NCBI GenBank assembly: GCA_030620975.1
Contig: JAUXIO010000003.1
Coordinates: 1-53,489 of the forward strand
Origin: Dehalococcoidia bacterium
Lineage (GTDB): Bacteria; Chloroflexota; Dehalococcoidia; GIF9; JAUXIO01
Reading direction: 5' to 3'
Length of the DNA stretch: 53,489 nt
Below the pieces are notes generated by a model. It did not search any database. It worked only from the letters and a program-made list of their open reading frames with translations, and was not told the DNA's origin. Positions 1 to 9,354 of the stretch are shown one piece after another. Every line of letters begins with the position of its first letter. Position 1 is the first letter of the stretch. The position numbers were made by a program, and so were the translations under genes.

Positions 1-2
1 AC

Positions 3-1871
3 TCCAGATTTGTCATTTACGACGAAGAAGACCAGCTCAATGTGATAAAGCAAAGCATCCAAGAAGTAGGCCTCGACCCCAAACAGCACGCCCCAAAGTC
101 GGTGCAATCAGCCGTCAAAGCTGCTAAAAGCCGACTGCTTACTCCCAGAGATTACGCCGAACGAACTTACAGTTACTTTGATGAAGTAGTCCAGCGAGTT
201 TATGAACGCTATCAACAGCTACTTGGCCAAAGTCAGGCGGTGGACTTTGACGATTTGCTGATGAAAACGGCCCAGTTGTTCAGCGATCTCCCCGAAGTTC
301 TGGATAGATATCAGTCGCGCTACCTGCATATTCTGGTTGACGAATTTCAAGACACCAACCTCACCCAGTATAAGCTGATAAAGCAGCTGGGCGAAAAATA
401 TCACAATATCTGCGTGGTTGGCGACCCCGACCAGTCCATTTATTCCTGGAGATTTGCCGACTTGCGCAATATCCTGAGCTTTGAGAAGGATTACCCCGAG
501 GCCAAAGTGGTCTTCCTTGAGCAAAACTACCGCTCTACCAAAACTATCCTGGAGGCGGCTTCGGGCATCATCTCATCCAATATACAACGCAAGCCAAAAA
601 CCCTGTGGACAGAGAATGAGGTTGGAGTTCCCATAGCCATCATCGAGGCTTACAGCGAAGGTGAAGAGGCTCAATTCGTAATCAACGAAGTAGAAAAGCT
701 AATTAGCGAAAAGCTAGCCTCGGCCAGCGACTGTGCCGTGATGTATCGGGTTAACGCCCAATCACGGGCGCTGGAAGAGGCCTTTATGCGTTATGGGATC
801 CCCTATAAGCTTGTTGGCGGCGTCCGCTTTTATCAGAGGCGAGAAATTAAAGACATCATCGCCTATCTCAGGCTCATCCATAACCCTTACGATAATGTTA
901 GCTTAAATCGGATAATGAATGTTCCACCGCGAGGCATCGGTCAGCGCACAGCTGGCGAGCTATCAGCCCAGGCAAAAACTCAAGATGTGCCTTTATATGC
1001 CGCCCTACAAATGCTGAAGCAAAAAGAAGCGCCCACTTTCAGCAAACGCATTGAGCAAGCTTTAGGCAACTTTACCGCCCTCATTGATGAGCTCATTGCC
1101 AAAAGTCAAGGGTTAAACTTCAGCGGTTTGCTGGACGAGGTATTACAGACTACTGGATATAAGGAATACATCTCAGAGCGGGAAGACGGCGAAGAGCGCT
1201 GGGAAAATATCATGGAACTGCGCGCCGCAGCCAAGGAATATGATGAGCTTGACCCCCAAGAGGCTTTAACCGCATTTTTGGAGAAAGTCAGCCTGGTGTC
1301 AGATATAGACGAGCTGGATGAAAAAGCTGATGCAGTGACGCTGATCACTCTACATCAGGCAAAAGGCTTGGAATTCTCCGTAGTCTTTATCGCGGGCATG
1401 GAGGAAGGCATCTTACCCCACAGAAAATCGTTTGATAAGCTGGGTGAGATGGAAGAGGAGCGCCGCCTGTGCTACGTGGGAGTAACTCGAGCCCAAAGGC
1501 GCGTCTATCTACTTCGTGCCTACCGCCGCAACTTATTTGGCGGCTCGCTGAACCCACCCTCGCGCTTCCTCAAAGACATCCCATCCGAGCTGGTGGTCAA
1601 CAAAGGTCTGTGGGAGGAAGGCAAACTAGCTCCGAAGGTCAATTTACATATCCAGCCTTCACCCCACCCCCACGATACCTTAAGCCTAAAGGCAGGCGAC
1701 CACATTCGACACGCCAACTTTGGCCCGGGCATAGTAATAAATTGCCTCCCCACCAAAGATGACCAGGTGGTGACCGTGGCCTTCGACGAGATGGGAATTA
1801 AGAAACTGCTCTTAAGCCTGGCGCCCCTGGAGAAAATAGAAAAGGCTCCAAGTTCTCTAGGAAATTATTGA
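3..1871 (+). CDS. pcrA: UvrD/PcrA-type ATP-dependent DNA helicase, 5' truncated by window edge
   Basis: Open frame continues upstream of the listed start to the window edge (SRFVIYDEEDQLNVIK); motifs VDEFQDTN, VVGDPDQSIYSWR, QNYRST, TLHQAKGLEF, EEERRLCYVGVTRA. Confidence 0.95.
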   Translation, partial: SRFVIYDEEDQLNVIKQSIQEVGLDPKQHAPKSVQSAVKAAKSRLLTPRDYAERTYSYFDEVVQRVYERYQQLLGQSQAVDFDDLLMKTAQLFSDLPEVLDRYQSRYLHILVDEFQDTNLTQYKLIKQLGEKYHNICVVGDPDQSIYSWRFADLRNILSFEKDYPEAKVVFLEQNYRSTKTILEAASGIISSNIQRKPKTLWTENEVGVPIAIIEAYSEGEEAQFVINEVEKLISEKLASASDCAVMYRVNAQSRALEEAFMRYGIPYKLVGGVRFYQRREIKDIIAYLRLIHNPYDNVSLNRIMNVPPRGIGQRTAGELSAQAKTQDVPLYAALQMLKQKEAPTFSKRIEQALGNFTALIDELIAKSQGLNFSGLLDEVLQTTGYKEYISEREDGEERWENIMELRAAAKEYDELDPQEALTAFLEKVSLVSDIDELDEKADAVTLITLHQAKGLEFSVVFIAGMEEGILPHRKSFDKLGEMEEERRLCYVGVTRAQRRVYLLRAYRRNLFGGSLNPPSRFLKDIPSELVVNKGLWEEGKLAPKVNLHIQPSPHPHDTLSLKAGDHIRHANFGPGIVINCLPTKDDQVVTVAFDEMGIKKLLLSLAPLEKIEKAPSSLGNY

Positions 1872-1874
1872 TAT

Positions 1875-1894
1875 TTTACACTAAACCGTGTAAA
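1875..1894. promoter_or_regulatory. Perfect inverted repeat TTTACAC-N6-GTGTAAA immediately upstream of mutL
   Basis: Read directly: TTTACACTAAACCGTGTAAA, between pcrA stop and mutL start. Confidence 0.4.
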
Positions 1895-1904
1895 CTAAGC
1901 CGGT

Positions 1905-3560
1905 ATGCCCATTAAAGTTTTAGCTCCGGAGATAGCTGGCAAGATCGCCGCCGGCGAGGTGGTGGAGGGGCCGGCTTCGGTGGTGAAGGAGCTGGTAGAG
2001 AACTCGCTGGATGCCGGTGCCAGTCAAGTCAGGATTGAAGCTCAAGGTGGCGGCGTAAGCTCAATTAGGGTAACCGATAACGGGTGTAGTATCCCTTTAG
2101 CAGAAGTTGAGCTCGCCTTCCAACGCCACGCCACCAGTAAAATTGATGAGCTGGCCGACTTAGAGAATATCTCCAGCCTCGGTTTTCGCGGCGAGGCTTT
2201 GCCCAGCATCGCCGCCATGGCCAAGGTGGAAATGCTAACCAAGGCGGCATCAGATGCCGTGGGAAGCTACCTACACCTCAGAGATGGCGCCGTAGTGGAT
2301 AGGGGAAATAGAGCCAGAGTCCAAGGCACCACCATTACCATACACCGACTTTTCCGCCACTTCCCAGCTAGGTTCAAGTTCCTCAAATCGGCAACTACGG
2401 AAAATAGCCACATCGCCCACGTGGTAAGCCGATATGCCCTTGCCTTCCCCGAGGTAAGATTCAGTCTATCTTTAAACGGACGACTGGCATTGCATACCCA
2501 GGGTAATGGCAATTTGCAAGATGTGGTCGCCGAAATCTACGGCTGGGAAATAGCTCAAAATATGCTCAGGATAGCCGGCCTTGACAGCTTCCCCAAAGTT
2601 AGTGGCTTGATAAGCCCGCCATCTTCAAGTCGCTCCAGCCGCTCCTATATTAGCTTCTTTGTCAATCGACGCTGGGTACAAAGTCGCCTGCTAGCCCGAG
2701 CCGTGGAACAAGCTTACCAAGGCCGCCTCATGAGCGATAGGCATCCCATGGCAGTCATTAATATATCGCTGCCACATCAGGAAATTGATGTCAATGTGCA
2801 TCCAACCAAAACTGAAGTGAGATTCCGCGGGGAGCAAGCCATTTTCACTGCCGTGGAGAGAGCGGTAAAAGCGGCGTTGGCCAAAGCGCCCCTACCCAAA
2901 GTTAAAACCATGCTTTCTTACCCCTCGCCAGCTCAAAGTGAAGGGTTATGGACGATGAGAAACGGTGAGCCGACGGCAGCTGATTCCTTACCCATCCTGC
3001 GGGTGATGGGACAGCTGACCAACAGCTATATCATCGCCGAGGGTCCCGAGGGACTTTACCTCATTGATCAGCACGCCGCTCACGAGCGCGTCCTCTACGA
3101 AAAGCTGTTAACCCAGCAGTCGACACGGAAAGTAGAAATCCAAGGCCTACTGGAACCAGTGACCATAGAACTCGGTCCCAAACAAGAGGAGGTTTTAAAA
3201 GCTAGAAGCGAGGCCCTCACCGAGTTCGGCTTCAACATTGAGCCATTCGGTAGCAAGAGTTGCCTAATACGGGCTGCGCCCGCAGTAACGAGCGGAACAA
3301 ACTTGAGGGAAATGATAAGGGCGCTGCTGGATGACCTCGCCGCTGATGAGGCGCCGCTCAAGTGGCAAGAAAAAGTGGCTCAATCCCTAGCCTGCCACAG
3401 CGCCATCAAGGCGGGACAGGCATTAAGCAATGAGGAAATGAGAGAGCTGGTGAAACAACTTGAGCAGACGGCTCTGCCCGGCACCTGCCCCCATGGCAGA
3501 CCGACTATGATTCATCTAAGCTCCCACCAACTGGAAAGGGAATTTGGCAGGCTGGGGTAG
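1905..3560 (+). CDS. mutL: DNA mismatch repair protein MutL
   Basis: IAAGEVVEGPASVVKELVENSLDAGA, GFRGEAL, C-terminal DQHAAHERVLYE endonuclease motif. Confidence 0.97.
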   Translation: MPIKVLAPEIAGKIAAGEVVEGPASVVKELVENSLDAGASQVRIEAQGGGVSSIRVTDNGCSIPLAEVELAFQRHATSKIDELADLENISSLGFRGEALPSIAAMAKVEMLTKAASDAVGSYLHLRDGAVVDRGNRARVQGTTITIHRLFRHFPARFKFLKSATTENSHIAHVVSRYALAFPEVRFSLSLNGRLALHTQGNGNLQDVVAEIYGWEIAQNMLRIAGLDSFPKVSGLISPPSSSRSSRSYISFFVNRRWVQSRLLARAVEQAYQGRLMSDRHPMAVINISLPHQEIDVNVHPTKTEVRFRGEQAIFTAVERAVKAALAKAPLPKVKTMLSYPSPAQSEGLWTMRNGEPTAADSLPILRVMGQLTNSYIIAEGPEGLYLIDQHAAHERVLYEKLLTQQSTRKVEIQGLLEPVTIELGPKQEEVLKARSEALTEFGFNIEPFGSKSCLIRAAPAVTSGTNLREMIRALLDDLAADEAPLKWQEKVAQSLACHSAIKAGQALSNEEMRELVKQLEQTALPGTCPHGRPTMIHLSSHQLEREFGRLG

Positions 3561-3562
3561 CT

Positions 3563-6109
3563 CTAGGGCAAGCTTGAATCACCCTTATAAATTCCAGTCT
3601 GTTCTCGCAGACATTCATAGAGGGCTTTCCCCTGTTCTTCTAAAATACCGTTTACCTGCCTTAATGCCCTCATATAATCAGAGAATTCCCTCCCCTCTAT
3701 GGCAACATTATAATCTTGAGCTAACCCTCCTACGATGGAGATCATTTCTTCCCTCAACAGTTCATAGAGTTCTTTTCCTTTAATATGGGAAAGTGCTCTG
3801 GCCAAAGCCAAAGATACAGACAAAATGGCATTCATTCCCAGAGTTCCTTTTCTCTGCATTACCAGGACCTGAGCCTCCTCTTTTGCTTCGGGAGATAATT
3901 TTCCGTTTTGAACGGCAGCTTCCCTCTCTAGATCAAGAAGAGTCTTATCTATATCTTTCAACGATAAACTAGCCAGATCTTTCCCCTCAAACTTGGGCGC
4001 AATTATTTTCACAACGTTCTCTGCGGCATTTAAGCAGCCTTTCCCTTCGTATCTCTCGGATTTGATAAAAAGTTGGATTAATTTCTCATCCCCAGTTTCC
4101 CTTACTTGGGATTCACTTACTCCTTTCTTGAACTCATAAGTGGCTTCCTCCACCTTTTGGAACAAATCCGAATGTCTATCTGCAACCTCTTTATATTCTG
4201 CGTATTCAATTAGAGAATCTATCAGGTGTATGGCTTCCCCAGCTCCGGCAGAAGTTCCTAAAGGAGTAGCTCCCCTCTTTTCCAAAATCAACTGCGTTTC
4301 GGGCGAATATACTTGCACCTCTACACCCACGGTAGGTATGCCAGCATTGGTAGGTTCTTCACAAGAAGTAAAATTCCTTATGATGGCCTTTGCTCCTTCC
4401 TTAAGCGAAGTAAGGGCAATGCCTCTTTCCAATTTGTTCATTAAATCGAGAACTTTCTGATATTTAACTAACCTTTCCGTGTTTGCTCCTCCACCCGCTT
4501 TCAAGCCCAAGGCATTGACCGCCAAAGCGATTTGAGCTTCCATATCGTCATTGGGTGATTTGGAGCGGTGAGAGACCACCAATTCCAAATTCTTGCCTAG
4601 AGCCACCAGCACGGCCAGGATCGTCTCATATAAAGTTCCTATTTGATTGGCTTTAATTAAAGCGGTGTTGATTAGGTGTCGGGAGGCAGACATCTCAATC
4701 GTCTTATCATTGGTAGTTACCAAGTCGTCACCAATCACGAGAATTCTATCTCCCAATTCTTCTAAGAGCATCTGCCAGCCCTGGTAGTCGTCCTCAGCAA
4801 AGCCGTCCTCGATAGAGATTATGGGTATCTCATACTCTTGAATGGCTTTCCTATATATTTCCAAAACCTCGTCCCTGCTGAGGATAACCCTGGCCTTATC
4901 TCTCCAGAACAAATATGTACCCACGCTGTCGGGCATGTTGTACTCTTCTCGATAAGCATTCTGTAATTCACTCATCGCGGGATCCAAGGCAATAGCTATA
5001 TCTACTCCCGGTTTATAGCCACATTCCTCTATAGACTGCTTCATCATCGTCCATAATCTTAGTTCAGGTAAAGGATAATCTCCCTTTTCAATGTAAGGAG
5101 CAAGACCTCCTTCCAAGCCTATTCCCATTACGCGGCAACCCTCTCCCTTCTCAATAATCTCCTTTAGACGATTCTGGAGCTTAACCGTCATCTCCTGAGC
5201 CTCTTCGTAATTTGGAGCTCCCAAAATTACGAACATTCCCTCCTGCATGCTTATGTTCGATTCGGGATATTCCTTCTCAGTATGTCTTCCCCCCATGCCG
5301 CAGTTCCTGAATTGCCAAGGGGCTTCCACTCTCCCCAAAGAAGGATGGACTGCTTTCTGAATTCTTTCCTCAAGCATCCGCTGCTTTACGCCCTGGGAGG
5401 CCTGGTACCAATCAGATACCTTTTCTACCATTTCGGCTTTATATTTTGCCTTTTCCTCCCTCTCTCTAAATTTCCTATATTTCCCGGGGTCGGCGATGAA
5501 AAAGTCTAGTAGAGTGACTAGTCCTATTCCTAAACATAATCTCCCTATGTACAGACTTGGTATATAGTTAAAGTGCAAACCGAAGTAGAGGAGCATTATG
5601 GCCAAGGGCAAGGCAAACAAACAAGCATCCCTGCTAGCCTTTGGTCCATTGGCAGCTACTGCCAGATTGTAAGGAGCATCAGGATAGTAATTTAGGCCTT
5701 CCCTCTTTATTCCCAAGGCCTTACCATAAGGAATGAGGATAAACATCTTAGCGTAGTAAAAAATCCTCTTCACAAGGCTCTGATTAAATTTTTGGTTGAA
5801 TCCCTCTTGAGCGCTTCGATTCAAAGCATTGATCCTGCCTGCCTCTAGGAAGTGTCCCATTTCATGGATGGCAATCCCAGCATGGAAGCTTATATACATA
5901 AATAAGGCGGAGATAAAGGTCTCAGGACTTACGAAGATGAATTTTAAGACCTCCGTCTTAAAGACATGGGCTAAGGGCAAAGATAAAACTGAGGAGATGA
6001 AAGCAACATGGAAGGAGACCAAAATATGGTTGGCTAGTACCCAACCTTTTTCTAGGCGAGCGCCATCTTTATATCCTGCTTCCAATTTCTTGTAATTGGG
6101 GGGCTTCAT
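3563..6109 (-). CDS. Fusion protein: N-terminal membrane HExxH (M50-like) metalloprotease domain plus circularly permuted enolase (C-terminal barrel then N-terminal domain)
   Basis: HEMGH at aa 82-86 in a hydrophobic segment; aa ~265-560 carry enolase barrel motifs (GGRHTEK, MQEGMF, GLEGGLAP, ALDPAMSE, SIEDGFAEDD, IGDDLVTTN, LIKANQIG, VSHRSKS, GLKAGGGANTERLVKYQ); aa ~590-785 carry enolase N-domain motifs (PTVGVEVQV, PLGTSAGAGEAI, GKGCLNAAENV, GMNAILSVSLALARA, LYELL). Confidence 0.88.
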   Translation of the reverse strand: MKPPNYKKLEAGYKDGARLEKGWVLANHILVSFHVAFISSVLSLPLAHVFKTEVLKFIFVSPETFISALFMYISFHAGIAIHEMGHFLEAGRINALNRSAQEGFNQKFNQSLVKRIFYYAKMFILIPYGKALGIKREGLNYYPDAPYNLAVAANGPKASRDACLFALPLAIMLLYFGLHFNYIPSLYIGRLCLGIGLVTLLDFFIADPGKYRKFREREEKAKYKAEMVEKVSDWYQASQGVKQRMLEERIQKAVHPSLGRVEAPWQFRNCGMGGRHTEKEYPESNISMQEGMFVILGAPNYEEAQEMTVKLQNRLKEIIEKGEGCRVMGIGLEGGLAPYIEKGDYPLPELRLWTMMKQSIEECGYKPGVDIAIALDPAMSELQNAYREEYNMPDSVGTYLFWRDKARVILSRDEVLEIYRKAIQEYEIPIISIEDGFAEDDYQGWQMLLEELGDRILVIGDDLVTTNDKTIEMSASRHLINTALIKANQIGTLYETILAVLVALGKNLELVVSHRSKSPNDDMEAQIALAVNALGLKAGGGANTERLVKYQKVLDLMNKLERGIALTSLKEGAKAIIRNFTSCEEPTNAGIPTVGVEVQVYSPETQLILEKRGATPLGTSAGAGEAIHLIDSLIEYAEYKEVADRHSDLFQKVEEATYEFKKGVSESQVRETGDEKLIQLFIKSERYEGKGCLNAAENVVKIIAPKFEGKDLASLSLKDIDKTLLDLEREAAVQNGKLSPEAKEEAQVLVMQRKGTLGMNAILSVSLALARALSHIKGKELYELLREEMISIVGGLAQDYNVAIEGREFSDYMRALRQVNGILEEQGKALYECLREQTGIYKGDSSLP

Positions 6110-6185
6110 TACGACCAGCTAACTATAGGCATTCTAACACGACCCTAACTTCTGGGACAAGCTGCTGCAAGGTGAGTCAGTTACT

Positions 6186-6941
6186 TCAAAGCTTCAGCTT
6201 GTCAGCTATTTCCCTTACCCCCAGTTGAAGAGGGGAATCTGGAGGTAACTGGATTAGAGGAATCCCCTTCACTTCCAAGTCAGCAAGGTTTGGATCCTCG
6301 AGAATGGTGGCGATGAGATGAAGCCCAAGACCATCAGCAGCCTCCTTTATTTCCCGAGGAGGCCCGCCTTTAACTCGGTTAATCATTAAATAAACCCCCC
6401 CAACCTTAGTTCTCAACTCTTGAATAAGTTCTTTCATGGCTGCAGCAGCAGTAATACCCCGCACCGTGGGGTCAGAAATGGTGAGCAAGACATCTATGTC
6501 TCCCGCCGTCTGCCGACTGATATGCTCCATGCCAGCTTCGCAATCAATGACCACATAGTCATAATTCCGAGTGAGGCGACCTATAGAAAGACGAAGCATG
6601 TGATTGGCAGCACAGTAACAGCCCGGTCCCTCAGGGCGCCCCATTGTTAACAGGTCGACCTTATCCGATTCAACCAGGGTTGCTCTTATTCTTCCCTGCA
6701 GAATGTCTTGCATAGGCACCCCGGTAGGAAGGCTCTGCTTTTGAATATCTTTGACCATCTCCTCACGCACTCCACCCACGGTGCCTTCAAGTGGCAGACC
6801 CAAAGCCAGATTAAGATTGGCACTAGGGTCGGCATCAACGGCTAGAACTATGCCCTTCTGCGAAAGCAAGTCTATAAGCAAGGCGGCAATTATGGTCTTC
6901 CCAACACCACCTTTCCCAGCAATAGCAATCGCGGTCGTCAT
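6186..6941 (-). CDS. cooC: CooC/AcsF-type nickel-insertion P-loop ATPase (CODH/ACS maturation)
   Basis: GKGGVGKT deviant Walker A, DADPSANLNLALG, CYCAANHMLR, VVIDCEAGMEHISR. Confidence 0.9.
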   Translation of the reverse strand: MTTAIAIAGKGGVGKTIIAALLIDLLSQKGIVLAVDADPSANLNLALGLPLEGTVGGVREEMVKDIQKQSLPTGVPMQDILQGRIRATLVESDKVDLLTMGRPEGPGCYCAANHMLRLSIGRLTRNYDYVVIDCEAGMEHISRQTAGDIDVLLTISDPTVRGITAAAAMKELIQELRTKVGGVYLMINRVKGGPPREIKEAADGLGLHLIATILEDPNLADLEVKGIPLIQLPPDSPLQLGVREIADKLKL

Positions 6942-6949
6942 TTAGGCGC

Positions 6950-8863
6950 TTAGCCTCCAGCTTCCTTAGGGCTACTTGCCTCCGATGGAGGCAGTAAACT
7001 TATCGGCGATAGCTTTATGACGGCACTGTACTCAGAGGGACACATCTCAAGGCAGGTGCCACACTTAGTGCATTTGCTCTGGTCGATGACTTTTATCCCC
7101 TTTTCATTACTGGTGATGGCTTTAGGTGAGCAGGCCAAAATGCAATGCTCGCAGGCCCTGTCACACTTCTCGGGAAGAATATAATAAGCAGTAAGCTCCT
7201 TACACACCAAAGCGGGACAGCGCTTCTCGCGAATATGGGCCTCATACTCATCGCGAAAATAGCGAATGGTAGTTAGAACTGGATTGGGCGCAGTTTTACC
7301 CAAGTTACACAGCGAGCCCATCTTAATGTCCTCGGCCAACTCAAAGAGCAAATCGATGTCTTCAATTCTGCCCTTGCCGGCGGCAATGCCTTCCAAAATA
7401 TCCAGCATCTGCTTTGTGCCCAAACGACACAAAGTGCACTTACCACAAGACTCTTTCTGAATGAAGTCGAGGAAAAAGCGGGCGGTATCCACCATACAGT
7501 TGTCCTCATCCATAACAATCATGCCCCCCGAACCCATCATTACCCCCACCTCAATCAGCGAGTCAAAATCGACTGGGGTATCCAGCAAACTCTCAGGCAG
7601 ACAACCGCCCGATGGTCCACCAATTTGCACCGCTTTCAAAGCCTTACCCTCAGGTACGCCGCCACCGATATCAAAAATGAGCTCACGCAAAGTTGTACCC
7701 ATGGGCACTTCGGCCAAGCCGGTATTAACCAGCTTGCCAGCCAAAGCAAACACTGCCGTGCCTTTACTTCTCTCCGTGCCCATAGCAGAAAACCAATCTG
7801 CGCCGCAATTAATTATTAGCGGGATGTAAGCAAGGGTCTTCACATTATTTATCACGGTGGGCTTATCCCACAGTCCAGCCTCCGCGGGATAAGGCGGTCT
7901 CGGTCTGGGAACGCTCCGCTTGCCCTCAATAGCCTGCATTAACGCCGTCTCCTCACCAGAGACGAAGGCGCCAGCACCCAGTGCCAACCTTATATGGAAA
8001 TTGAAACCGCTGCCCAAGATATTATCCCCCAAAAAGCCCAGCTCTTCCGCTTGCTTTAAGGCAATTCCCAAACGCTCAATAGCTAAGGGATACTCGGCGC
8101 GGATATAAATATAGCCCTGAGAGGCACCCAGCGCATAACCGCCGATGAGCATACCCTCAAGAACCTCATGCGGGTCACTCTCCAAAATTACCCGGTCCAT
8201 AAAAGCACCAGGGTCTCCCTCATCGGCATTGCAAATCACATATTTGGGCTCAACCAAGGCATTGCGGCAGACCTGCCACTTCTCCCCGGTGGGAAAGCCA
8301 GCACCACCCCGACCACGCAACCCCGACCTTTTTACCTCCTCAATTACCTCTCCTTGGGGCATTCTCAAGGCTTTAACCAAACCCGCATAGCCGCCGCTGG
8401 CAATATAATGGTTTATATCCTCTGGGTTAACATAGCCGCAATGGCGCAAGAGCAGGCGTCTTTCGCGCTCAAACCTGAGTAACTCTGGAATATAAACGGC
8501 TTCGCCATCACCGCCTTCGACAGCCCCCAAAGCCAATTCCAGACAGGGGTCATCACCCAGAATATAACCTTCAACCAAGCGAGAAACAACTTCGGGGGTA
8601 ACCTTACCATAGCAAACGCGGAAGGAATCCGGCTTAATTATTACTACCAGGGGCTCGGCATAGCAAAGTCCCATGCAGCCAACTTGGGTGATATTAGCCT
8701 CGGCATTTTGCCGCCGAAGTTCCTCTCTGAAGGCTTCAACTACAGCTAACGCTCCGGCAGCTCTGCCACAGGTGGCGGTGCCGATAAGAATATTGGGCAC
8801 TTCGCCATGGTAAAGGGACTTCCATTGTGATACCGCTCGACTTTTAATTTGCTCAAAGGTCAC
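6950..8863 (-). CDS. NuoF/HydB-like NADH-binding flavoprotein subunit with N-terminal thioredoxin-like 2Fe-2S domain and C-terminal 4Fe-4S domain
   Basis: RGRGGAGFPTGEKW, CNADEGDPGAFMDR, SGEETALM, ESCGKCTLCRLGT, C-terminal CTKCGTCLEMCP. Confidence 0.92.
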   Translation of the reverse strand: MTFEQIKSRAVSQWKSLYHGEVPNILIGTATCGRAAGALAVVEAFREELRRQNAEANITQVGCMGLCYAEPLVVIIKPDSFRVCYGKVTPEVVSRLVEGYILGDDPCLELALGAVEGGDGEAVYIPELLRFERERRLLLRHCGYVNPEDINHYIASGGYAGLVKALRMPQGEVIEEVKRSGLRGRGGAGFPTGEKWQVCRNALVEPKYVICNADEGDPGAFMDRVILESDPHEVLEGMLIGGYALGASQGYIYIRAEYPLAIERLGIALKQAEELGFLGDNILGSGFNFHIRLALGAGAFVSGEETALMQAIEGKRSVPRPRPPYPAEAGLWDKPTVINNVKTLAYIPLIINCGADWFSAMGTERSKGTAVFALAGKLVNTGLAEVPMGTTLRELIFDIGGGVPEGKALKAVQIGGPSGGCLPESLLDTPVDFDSLIEVGVMMGSGGMIVMDEDNCMVDTARFFLDFIQKESCGKCTLCRLGTKQMLDILEGIAAGKGRIEDIDLLFELAEDIKMGSLCNLGKTAPNPVLTTIRYFRDEYEAHIREKRCPALVCKELTAYYILPEKCDRACEHCILACSPKAITSNEKGIKVIDQSKCTKCGTCLEMCPSEYSAVIKLSPISLLPPSEASSPKEAGG

Positions 8864-8868
8864 TAAAG

Positions 8869-9354
8869 TTAATCGCCCTTGTTTGCTTCTTGAATTTCAG
8901 ACTTTATGGTCGTCAGAACTTCCACCACCTTCCAGGGCGTCATTTTGGGGTAAACGGCATCACCAATTACCATTGCCGGAGCTATAGCACAGCAACCAAT
9001 GCAGGCTACCCTATCCAGGCTGAACTCGCCATCGGAAGTGAGCCCTCCCAAATCAACATCCAATTCCCTTTGCACCGCCTCCAGAACAAGCTCGCCACCG
9101 CTTAAATGACAAGCAGTCCCCATACATACTTTGATAGGGCGCCTTCCCAGAGGGGTAATCCGAAATTGGTTGTAGAAAGTAGCCACGCTGTAAACTAAAC
9201 TTTCTGGAATCTGCAAAAATTTAGCAACGCCGAGCATTGCCTCCTTAGGAAGATAGCCAAACTCAGCTTGAACTTCCTGAAGGATGGCAATCAAATCACC
9301 TCGACCGTCTCCCTGCGCCCTCAGAATCCTGGTTAATCCTTCTGCTACTTCCAC
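8869..9354 (-). CDS. NuoE/HydA-gamma-like 2Fe-2S thioredoxin-like subunit
   Basis: CMGTACHLSGG, VACIGCCAIAPAMVI; adjacent to nuoF-like gene. Confidence 0.92.
   Translation of the reverse strand: MEVAEGLTRILRAQGDGRGDLIAILQEVQAEFGYLPKEAMLGVAKFLQIPESLVYSVATFYNQFRITPLGRRPIKVCMGTACHLSGGELVLEAVQRELDVDLGGLTSDGEFSLDRVACIGCCAIAPAMVIGDAVYPKMTPWKVVEVLTTIKSEIQEANKGD

Noticed and set aside
3563-6109. Possibility that the enolase-protease ORF is two genes joined by a sequencing error
   Set aside because: One uninterrupted frame with linker aa ~216-264 and a distinct permuted domain order; a simple frameshift or fusion of neighbours would not reorder enolase domains. Misassembly still needs read-level exclusion.
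7461-7829. 122-aa plus-strand ORF opposite the nuoF-like gene (and many similar antisense ORFs in the track)
   Set aside because: Fully antisense to a conserved CDS, low-complexity composition, no recognisable domain.
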